Part shown: positions 52,651-64,000 of the stretch, piece after piece
How positions within the stretch are numbered: the first letter of the stretch is position 1
Layout: the number at the start of each line of letters is the position of its first letter
From: Xestospongia muta
Lineage: Eukaryota; Porifera; Demospongiae; Haplosclerida; Petrosiidae
Length of the DNA stretch: 64,000 nucleotides
Assembly (NCBI GenBank): GCA_963693285.1
Contig: OY848919.1
Coordinates: forward strand, 1,387,594 to 1,451,593
Direction: 5' to 3'
The notes under the pieces: model-generated
The model's database searches: none
What the model was told of the DNA's origin: nothing
What the model saw: only the letters and a program-made list of their open reading frames with translations
Translations under genes and position numbers: made by a program

Positions 52651-53534
52651 AGTCAACAAGTGCTTATTGGTGGTATTGTTCAAGAAGTGAAGGGATTTCC
52701 AACTGACAAGAGTATTTGGTTGGATGGTGGGTTTGGCAATGATCCAACTAATGGAATACAACTATGATGTCATAATGATGTAATTAAGTAGATAATATGC
52801 ATCTACCACACCCACTAGTAATCATAAAGCTCAACAATGAAAGTTGATTTAGGATAGTTCTTAGGTTTCATGTTTTAGTAGATTCACTTTATTCTGTCTG
52901 AGAGCTTCTTTTTTATTCTGATTGTTTAGCCATAAACTTTGTATTAAGATCAGGGTATTCTTTATAATTTGGTATCATATATTCACATTTGATCTTTGAC
53001 CCTTTATCTTCTATTAAATATCATCTATTAGGATTTAAATATCTTTCTCTCTCTCTTTAGAATTTTATTGTCATTATTGAAATGTTCATTGCATCTATAG
53101 TATTTTATTTTGTTTTCTCCTACAAATTCTTTGTTGATGAACTTTCAGTATCTCATGTACCTTTTATTACTACTTGTATTAAAACCTTTGATGATGAATT
53201 AACTAAAGAAGCTAGTATTGATTTTAAACATGTTGGTAAGACTAATCCCATTACAAGTCATCTTCAAAACGGTACTTATGATATGAAAACAGAGACCAAA
53301 CTTTTGCTTGACAAATGAGAGTTATATTTTATGATATAATTATTAAATTGTTATTTGTTTGCATATTTTATTTTTGTAACTTGAGAGGAGTGCTCAGTAA
53401 AAAAAATTATATTTTATTTACAATTTTAATTTTTAACCAACTGCTAACTATAGAGTTGATTAAGTGGGCGGAGAGTAAGAGGCGTGGTTAATTCATTGCT
53501 CATCGTTTCTTAGGTTGTTTTTCTGTCTTCAACT

Positions 53535-56518
<2,984 letters not shown>

Positions 56519-56712
56519 TAGTCTGTGACTATAATAATTGACTAGATCATAATTTATATACAAAACAAACTACCCCTCTCTATGTCAAAGGGGAGGAGTC
56601 AACCATTTTATTGTACAGCTGCTTTCTTTTATCAGTCAAAACAAACAAAACAACTTTTTAAAATTATTTATAGAGAATTTAAAAATACTTTCACATGATC
56701 TTTTACTTTAAA

Positions 56713-57294
56713 TTAAGGGGGTGGAGCATGTTGTAATGAAGTAGTACGATATAGTCGTACAGTTCTGTCATCAGATGATGTCAATAAAATACTTTCATCT
56801 CTAGAATTAATAAAAACATTTAAGACAATAAATAATATACCGCATGTATTAATACATATTTATAGTACATGTATTAGCACATGTATACATGTATTATTAC
56901 GTGAATTATTACATGTATCAGTACATGTATTATTACATGTATTACCACATGTATTACCACATGTAGTAATACATGTATTACTACATGTATCAATCAGTAC
57001 ATGTACTTTAACAACGTTGCGTCAATTTGTTTCTACAACATCATTAACAAAATTTTATTCATTTATGCATCCATTAATCTATATAGTTGTCCATTTATCT
57101 ATCAAACTGTCCATTCATTACAACATACCTTATTAATATCATATCCAATATATTAGCACTATGTCCATGCCATTCTTTAAGACATTGTCCTCTTAATATA
57201 TCCCATTGTCTTATTACTCCATCTAAATGACATGTATAAACTAGAGGACCTAACTGAGATATAGACATCCTAACTAAACCAGCCTGAGGAGGTG

Positions 57295-57379
<85 letters not shown>

Positions 57380-58950
57380 GGAGGGAGGGAGAGAGAGAGA
57401 TCAATTGGTCAGTTTATAACAACTCACTTCTTTTTTTGGTGGCTGACAAACATGTCTCAACTTCTTTGTTGGTAGATCCCAAACTGATAACTGTCCAGAC
57501 AATAAACCAACCAAAACTAGATTATGACTACAAAAAATACACAGACCTCAAAATTTATGAGTTACCATGGTGATTCAGTTACCTAGCAACGAAATCCACA
57601 GCTTCAACACAGCAGTCTCTCTTAGTATTAGGGGTTGCCCCTTCCTTGGTACCACTAGCAGTACCCTCTTGATTAATACTAAATGTAGCTAGTAACTAGT
57701 AATGAGAAAAGTTAGGAAGACATGATGATAGTCTTCTAACTTTTGTATCAGTTAAAGCAAACAGTTTTGCAGTACCATCTTCATGTCCAGTTAATAATAG
57801 AGTACTGTCTGTGTAAAGACCTTTAAGACATGTGACTGGAGACATCTGATTGGCTGAAGGCACTAATGATGCAATGAATACAGGGTTAAATATTAGCTTG
57901 TACTTAACTGTATGAGGAGATTAAAGTAGTAGTTTTTAAATCCCATATCTTTAGTGAGCCATCATAGTAACCACAACAGAGGGTTTTACCTAGAGACAAG
58001 AGGAAACAGAGAAGAGAGATAGAGTGTGCTTGACATCATAACATCTTACCATCAGGTAACAAAACAGCTGCCATATTACCACATCCGTGAGAAGGTAATG
58101 TTTTATATTCTTCAGTACGAATATTCCATAACCACGCCTCCCCATCACTTGTACCAGCAAAAAGTATATGGGTGTGGTTATGCCACAGTAACCACTAAAA
58201 GTAACACAAAAATTGGACTTCAAGAGGTTTTACCCTCGTATGTACCTCTATTGGAGATGTTTCAAAATTCCAGACACATTTTCCATTACTACATAATCGT
58301 ACTTTGACCACACCCCCAAGATCTGATGAGGCTACGTATTTATCATCATGACTGAATTTGACACATGTAACTGAATCTTGATGACCTAAAATGGATGAAT
58401 AGATTTATGAATGGAGAGATGAATTATTAAATAGACATATGGTGTGATGGACAAATGGATGAATGAATGAAAGAATGGATTGATGTAATGACACACTCAC
58501 TAACCGACACATTCGAACAAAACCTCTTGATTAGATAACTTCCATACAAATGCCTTATCATCCTGTCCTCCGGTAACAACCAATGATGATGTAATATTAA
58601 CATCAATAACAAATACTGGGCCTATTAATGATATTGTATAAATAATAGGATATTACATGTATACTAATACAGACTCATACCCAAACTGATTGGGAATGGA
58701 ATATTTAAATATGAATATTATAACTCACTATACAAATGTTAACTGTTAATTTTAAGTTATCACATATACGTGTCAAAATAGTGTCATCGTGTACCTTGGT
58801 GTCCTCTGAAACATGCAAATGAGTCATCACGTAATGGTTGAAATGTGACCACTCCCCCAGCCTCTCCAAGTTGGTCATCTTCTTCATTTCCTGAATCCTC
58901 TTCTACTTCGACAAGTTCCATATCATCTAAGTCACCTTCTACTTCTATGA

Positions 58951-59014
<64 letters not shown>

Positions 59015-59129
59015 CAAAAGGCTCATATATCGTTTACAGACCTTCTACTCTAGGTCCCTCCCCATCACTTAGCGATATAACTTCTAATGCCTCGTCTTCG
59101 TAAGTTTCTATCTCTTCTTCACCATCCAT
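56713..59129 (-). CDS. AAMP: Angio-associated migratory cell protein, WD-repeat protein
   Basis: Eleven exons on the minus strand: 59042-59129, 58795-58944, 58505-58621, 58246-58385, 58050-58194, 57909-57989, 57741-57862, 57583-57695, 57428-57527, 57129-57283 and 56713-56800, giving about 432 residues (human 434). The N-terminus is very acidic, as in AAMP ([17 protein letters not shown]). WD repeats then follow: [109 protein letters not shown] and GHSANILD are close to vertebrate AAMP. In animals it is implicated in cell migration and in ribosomal protein uL16 chaperoning (as yeast Sqt1). Two introns have sense (CT)n tracts against the acceptor. The exon 1 donor is taken as gtctgt; another GT lies 7 bases upstream. 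Confidence 0.93.
56825..57010. repeat. acatgta(t)tta/acatgtattaccac repeats in AAMP intron 10
   Basis: Imperfect 12-15 bp repeats of tacatgtattac, partly palindromic (acatgt). Confidence 0.85.
57297..57409. repeat. (GA)n tract, sense (CT)n at an AAMP acceptor
   Basis: About 110 bp of GA with a few A or G interruptions on the + strand. In the AAMP sense strand it is (CT)n ending about 13 bases before the acceptor at 57284. Confidence 0.96.
58951..59010. repeat. (GA)n tract, sense (CT)n at the AAMP exon 2 acceptor
   Basis: About 30 GA units. On the AAMP sense strand the tract stops within a few bases of the acceptor catag at 58945. Confidence 0.96.
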
Positions 59130-59335
59130 AGTAATCAATGACACGTGGGCATACTAGGTCATGAATACTATTAAAGCGAAATAATGTAATATTAATAATA
59201 ATGAATATCGTTAGCACGTGATAGGATGATATAAAAGCAACAAATGACAAAAATAGAGATAGATTGAATGACGGCTGAAAGAAATGATCATGTATAATAA
59301 TTATAGTATATAAACTGCAATGACAATGATTTTAA

Positions 59336-61004
59336 TTATTGTGACACTTCATCAGATAGTTGTAATGAAGGAGGTGACTCGGTTCTAGCAATGTGATTGG
59401 TTGCACGAATAGTCGATGAATTAAAAGATTGCATTTCAACATTTCCACCATTTTCATGATTCTCATTGACTTCATTTTCATGAGTTTCTCTTCTTTGTTC
59501 TCTCCTCCCCTCTCTCCTTGTCTCCTCTTCAGAAGCCGGAGGATTTCGACACAGGCTACATCCACACACACAACAACAGGTCAGTCCAACAACAATATAA
59601 CTAGATACCATCATACCAAACGCAAACTTGTACAGGACAGGATGACAGAGCATCCGACTAAAATCATTATTATGTAATTCTCTGTAAACATGGAAGATCC
59701 AGTAACTGCCGGCAATGATCCATCCAAACAACGACAGATTAAAGATAAGATCACAAATTCTCCAAACAACAAACAAGTACTTTAATTTTTGATGACGTCG
59801 CCATGTTGCAAGACAAGAACATTTAAAACAAACAATGAACTGTTTCATTAATGTTTCCAGACTTTTTATGATACCACACAGACCAGCCACAATGAGATAT
59901 ATGGGAATATATGGTTCAATGGGACATTGACCGTAGTAAGCAGCACCTAGACAAATAGAAGAATGGATGGATAGATAAAAAGATGGACGGATAGATTGAG
60001 TCTATGGATGAATGATTGAATGGATAGATAATTGGTGTATGGATGGACACATGGAAATATATGGACAAACAGACAGACAAACAAACTGACAAACAGATAA
60101 ACATTACTTACCAACGCCTAACATTGCCATTGGTACTGATATTAAAATAATAAAGAGAACAACTAGACCACCTAGAAAAAAAACAAATTATTTCAATAAA
60201 GTAATTAATCTGTTAATGTCTAGTAACTTGATTGTCCATTCAAAGTACATGTAGTAGACACAACAGACACTTTATCTAGTGATAACTAATAATGTCTCTA
60301 TAATAACTAACATTATTATAATTTTAATAACTAATAATTAACTCACTTGTACACAGTAATGTTTGCATTACTTTCATTAAAAAACTACAAACTCCATCGG
60401 ACTCCCTCCGAGCATCTTGAATACGAGTACTGACAACTGAAAAATAGTCGGGAGGTGCCTCAGGAATATCTACAGAACAAATATAGGAACAATAATAATA
60501 AAGAGTTAATTCTATAAAGGTTACTCTAGACACTTCCAAATAAGTAACTAATGTTCAGTTAACTAAAGTATAAAGTGCTGGTACAGAATGCCATACTTTA
60601 ATGTAAAATTAATACTTTTAGGTTCCAAAGTTTAAGGTTTAGGGTCTAGAGTCTAGTATTAAATTCTCATTAAAGTACAATGTCTATTACCAGTGCTATA
60701 AATATCACCTATTAATTTTATAGGTACATTGTATTACATTACCTTATAATGAACTATATATAGAACTAACCAAATATTCTATTTGATGCCCTAAACGATG
60801 GAGAATATGGAGGTGGTTGGTCTTCATTGAGTGTGTCATAAGATGGTGGCAGGTCTTCTTCAATTTGGTAATCTAATCCATTATTAAAACTACTAGGAGG
60901 GCTACTGACTGACGTACTAGGGAGCATTATCTGTGATATTACATATAAGATAGGCAAATAATCAATACAACATCTCTTACCTCATCACTAAGATCATGAT
61001 TCAT
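59336..61004 (-). CDS. TMEM272-like four-helix membrane protein with N-terminal PY motifs
   Basis: Five exons on the minus strand, 60981-61004, 60771-60930, 60347-60469, 60112-60171 and 59336-59946, give about 325 residues. The first 100 residues are hydrophilic and Pro-rich with PPSYDTL and PPPYSPSF (PPxY motifs that can bind WW-domain ubiquitin ligases) and APPDYFSV. Four hydrophobic segments follow: GLVVLFIILISVPMAML, YIPIYLIVAGLCGIIKS, LIFNLSLFGWIIAGSYWIF and KFAFGMMVSSYIVVGLTCCC. The block GAAYYGQCPIEPYIPIYL matches the Y-x-C-P-x-x-x-x-IPIYL signature of TMEM272-type proteins, whose function is unknown. The C-terminus is Arg/Glu/Asn-rich. The gene lies about 200 bp upstream-side of AAMP, same strand. 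Confidence 0.85.
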
Positions 61005-61436
61005 CTTGCAAACCAAGATTCTAAAGCCACGCCCATTACCGCACCCGGAAATATTAATGAGCTCCACCCTTAATGAACATGCGCAGAGTGTGTGAGCCCC
61101 ACCCTAATTGTTCTGTAAGAGTTGTAATTGCTACAACTCTAGAGACACATTTTAATGAGTGTTTTATAACAAGTAAAACTGAGTGTTGAGTGATGGTACT
61201 ACGGTGGAGTCATTGGCTGCTTCCTGATTCTGCTTTGGTCTAAGTGTGATGCACTTTGCTACCTTTCATATATTTTTCTTAAATTTTAGTCGTTTTCCAT
61301 TTCTTATTGTATTAAATAATATACATGTCTTTAGTGTTTAACTCACAACGAATCCAATTATGACTCATCAATTATTGTTTACATTTGAAGACAATTAATT
61401 GATTATATTACAATGAAACAAATAATACAATATTAT
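61005..61436. other. TMEM272-like promoter / Rab-like 3' region
   Basis: No coding exon seen. The GC-richer part near 61020-61120 precedes the TMEM272-like start and is the likely promoter. Confidence 0.5.
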
Positions 61437-62308
61437 TTAGCAGTGACAGCGTTGTCTTGTGTCATCTGAAATAGGGTCTTCTGGTATAATAACCCAATCA
61501 TTTTCAGGAAATCTTACTGCTATCATTTGTTCAGAAAGTTGAACAAACACATTGTCTAATGTGTCAAGATTTCTCAGATTTTTTACTGAAAGTTCAGCAA
61601 AAATCATTCCATGTTGGTTAGCATACATCTGTCCTTCATTAGTGGAAACTTCTCTCTCATCTCCTCGGTCATTCTGGTTACCAATGAGGACCAATATAAT
61701 TGGTTCTTTGTTATCTGGCTCGCTATATCGCTTCATTTCTTTCAGCCAACTGTCAACATTGATAAATGTATCACGACGTGTTATATCATAAACAAAAATG
61801 ACACCATCAACATTTCTATAATATTGAGTTATCAATCCATTACGAAACTTTTCCATACCAGCAGTGTCCCAAATTTGTAACTAGAAAAGTATATATGATA
61901 GAAAAATTATTGTGTAAAGTAAATGACTTTCCTCTATATTATAGTCACAACCTAGTTCTGATACAATACAGTATACTTACTGTACTTGGAATTCCATTGA
62001 TTATTAGGTCTTGTGATTGAATATCAAAACCAATTGTAAACAATGTATTGTATTGGACTTTTCTATTTAAGTAGAACAGAGCTATACTTGTTTTACCTAC
62101 AGAAGGATCACCCAAAAATATTACCTACAGAAGAAATATATTACTTTACCAAACACTAAAGACTGACTTTAAAAGTTGAGGCCTTCAATCCATTTCCCGA
62201 TCTTGACCCTGATCTCCTACTACCTGTGATCCGATGATTTCTACCACTTGTTTCAACACTGAGTTCATGATTTTCTTTCAATGAAAAACTAGGTGTTGAC
62301 TGAGCCAT
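61437..62308 (-). CDS. Rab-like small GTPase with WDTAGME switch II
   Basis: Three exons on the minus strand, 62168-62308, 61981-62124 and 61437-61880, give about 242 residues. A Ser/Arg-rich extension of about 47 residues precedes the G domain. G1 P-loop GDPSVGKTS; switch I FTIGFD with the G2 Thr before it; G3 WDTAGMEKFR; G4 reads GNQND instead of the usual NKxD; G5 ELSVKN instead of SAK; C-terminus CHC, a Rab-type double-Cys prenylation signal. The catalytic Gln of WDTAGQE is replaced by Met, which predicts low intrinsic GTP hydrolysis. The DITRRDTFINVDSWL segment and prenylation signal place it with Rabs, but I cannot name a subfamily. A paralogue with the same changes lies upstream. Confidence 0.88.
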
Positions 62309-63251
62309 CTTTGATCTAAGAAGCTAATACAGACTACATCTTTATATAATAATGTGAACGTTTGTTTGATTTAGCTGACTGTAGCAAGTAAGGTTATGAA
62401 CTTTGTACTGTTGACAATAGTTTGACTGACATATCTTAAGGAGACAATACCCCGCCTTTTCATAATCCAAGCTTGTTTCCTTATTTATATAACCCTAACA
62501 AATGCTGTTTTTATAGTTTTGTTTACTTTTTGTTGAGTTGACATGCAGTGTGTCAGCATGTACTCTTTCCCATATAGAAGTCTAATATACACAATATAGT
62601 CTGCAATTATGCTAAAATTTCATCCCTTTAACTATAAAATAAATTATTCAATAAAAAATTGGCATATTAATATCTACTATAATTCACCTTTGAAATTGTT
62701 TCAGCACATTCCTCTAATTAGAGACATGTGACCAGCTGGTGTGACAACACCCTCTAATTTAGTCAAAACTAATTACCACCTAGCTATTTGGCTGAACAAA
62801 ATTGATTAAAAAGACATAATCTTCCTTCAAGTGTTCAACTGTTGATATGGAATTTCACAATATTATAAAATGGTCAGTGTGTATTATATAACATGAAAAT
62901 TAACTATAATGTGTCAGGTCCTTCACTTATCTATCAATTGACAGTATGTAGGTGAAAAATACCAATTTATAAAATAATTTTGAAAAATATTGATTGTGCA
63001 CGTTTCTATTATGCATGGTGTTCATGTCAACATAATACCAAGTCAGTATGTTTATATTACATTTCAAAGTAACAATCTTTTCCATAAGGTTTCTAAAATT
63101 ATAAACAAGTTTATATTAAGTTGGCCTAATAATAAAATGTAATCATATTCAATTAACAGCTGTTGTACATATAAATAAGTCAGCCATTATTTATTAAAAT
63201 AAGTCTTATTTCGTTATCACAAATGATTGAATAAAATACAATATTTACATT
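62309..63251. other. Intergenic region between the two Rab-like genes
   Basis: About 940 bp, AT-rich. I find no open frame with support and no repeat array. It contains the promoter of the left GTPase and the 3' end of the right one. Confidence 0.6.
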
Positions 63252-63713
63252 CTAACATTTACAGAATTGTCTAGAATTATTGCTATATTCTGGAAATGGA
63301 CCAGCAGGTACCTCATTGATGATAATCCAATCATCTACAATAGCTGATCTCGCTGCCAAGATGCGCTCTGAAAGTTGAACAAATACATTGTCCAATTTTT
63401 CAAGATTTATCTTGTCTTTAGCTGATAGTTCAGTAAAAAACATACCATGTTGACCAGCGTATAACTTTCCTTCATCAATGGAAACTGCTCTCTCATTTTG
63501 TCGATCGTTTTGGTTCCCAATAAGGAACATTATAATTGGTTCGTTGTTGGGTTGCCCATATTGTCTCATCTCACTTACCCATTGATCAACATTGGCAAAT
63601 GATTCCCGACAAGTAATATCGTACACAAAAATAGCACTGTCAATATTTTTATAATAGTGACTTATCAAACCATTGCGAAATTTTTCCATTCCAGCAGTAT
63701 CCCAAATTTGCAA
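63252..63713 (-). CDS. Rab-like small GTPase paralogue, last exon; 5' part outside window
   Basis: A single exon of 462 bases starting at an acceptor (ttag before TTGCAAATTTGGGAC), so the apparent TTG start is not a start codon. It encodes QIWDTAGMEKFRNGLISHYY, FVYDITCRESFANVDQW, FLIGNQND, TELSAKD and the C-terminus FCKC (prenylation). It shares WDTAGME and GNQND with its neighbour but keeps a normal SAK in G5. The P-loop exon is not found in 63714-64000 and presumably lies beyond the window edge. Confidence 0.87.
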   Translation of the reverse strand: MQIWDTAGMEKFRNGLISHYYKNIDSAIFVYDITCRESFANVDQWVSEMRQYGQPNNEPIIMFLIGNQNDRQNERAVSIDEGKLYAGQHGMFFTELSAKDKINLEKLDNVFVQLSERILAARSAIVDDWIIINEVPAGPFPEYSNNSRQFCKC

Positions 63714-64000
63714 CTAAGGGAGAGAAAGAGAGTCTGATTACAAAGACTAAAGGTGTCAAATGATCAAAGAGCATGCGCATGCTGCAACATTTTTGATGTA
63801 CCATATGTGTGAATATTTCTGGCAAAACAATTTGGTGATAAATAATATTAATTCCTTAAAAACTTAGCCGTGAAGAGAACATTATGTGTGCAAGTAAACA
63901 TTACGAGCTTTTATAGCCTCAAAGTTTTATTTGGAAAACATTGTCTCAGTTAAGTATAATTACTGATGCATATACTATATTAGTGTAGTTTAGAATGTAA
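63714..64000. other. Presumed intron of the right Rab-like gene
   Basis: Follows the acceptor at 63714-63715 on the minus strand. No P-loop exon is visible here. It contains a palindromic stretch gcatgcgcatgc at about 63771-63782. Confidence 0.5.

Larger units (their letters stand above)
51202..53318 (+). pseudogene. TMEM184-family gene, apparently decaying
   Basis: A tandem paralogue of the gene that follows. Good exons: up to 51525 (frame open from before 51202; first in-frame Met at 51277), 51876-52081, 52162-52236, 52297-52390 and 53061-53318, with motifs shared with the neighbour: YTRPDLQRYIIR, SKYLLFWCKVAIVQFIVVR, GVYHEGEL, FIVIIEMFIASIVFYFVFSY. Two problems. The exon expected after ISQT survives only as a frame-broken stretch at about 52451-52593 (MALYEKLYF in one frame, DLMKPFKSNSKLIF in another). 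The next exon (52653, QQVLIGGIVQEVKGF) runs into TGA at 52765 where the homologue has a donor after the equivalent residue. A truncated five-to-six-helix protein could still be made. No certain start codon; TMEM184 proteins are seven-helix membrane proteins related to the organic solute transporter alpha family. Confidence 0.7.

Noticed and set aside
63711..63713. TTG start codon for the right Rab-like gene
   Set aside because: It directly follows a splice acceptor and the P-loop is missing upstream, so it is an internal exon boundary.

Overview
Organism and style: this is eukaryotic, AT-rich nuclear DNA from an animal with compact genes, many very short introns (some 45-60 nt) and GT/AG splice sites. 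Gene content includes FIP1L1, AGA, GLRX5, HMMR, AAMP, TMEM184 and Rab-like genes, a tyrosine-kinase-like kinase of the kind greatly expanded in sponges, and DEATH/LRR genes with a central domain I associate with sponges. A demosponge such as Amphimedon queenslandica is my inference; it is not proven by the sequence. All genes below were assembled by hand from exon reading frames, splice sites and splice phases.

Layout. 1-20.2 kb is a conserved housekeeping block: FIP1L1 (+, 5' end outside), a small NDUFC2-like gene (-), AGA (+), an 8-exon TKL kinase (-), GLRX5 (-) and, head to head with GLRX5, HMMR (+). 20.5-51 kb is a segmentally duplicated accessory region. It holds three minus-strand copies of a DEATH / CARD-like / central domain / coiled-coil / LRR gene (here C, B and A from left to right), separated by decayed pieces of a kinesin-2 gene, a TUBGCP4-like gene and a broken copy of HMMR exon 4. 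Copy A (44.4-49.9 kb) is intact. Copy C has stops in one skippable exon. Copy B has a frameshift, a lost splice site and three transposon insertions. 51-64 kb is again ordinary: a decayed and an intact TMEM184 paralogue in tandem (+), AAMP (-), a TMEM272-like gene (-), and two Rab-like GTPases (-), the second cut by the window edge.

How the genes relate: most neighbours are functionally unrelated (3' end processing, lysosomal glycoprotein breakdown, Fe-S assembly, mitotic spindle). The exception is the DEATH/LRR array. Its products have NLR-like architecture without a recognisable nucleotide-binding NACHT domain and are candidates for innate sensing or death-fold signalling. Repeats are unusually informative: a 60-bp satellite occurs at three separate loci, nearly every gene has its own intronic minisatellite, and long (CT)n/(GA)n tracts sit at splice sites with a consistent strand orientation.
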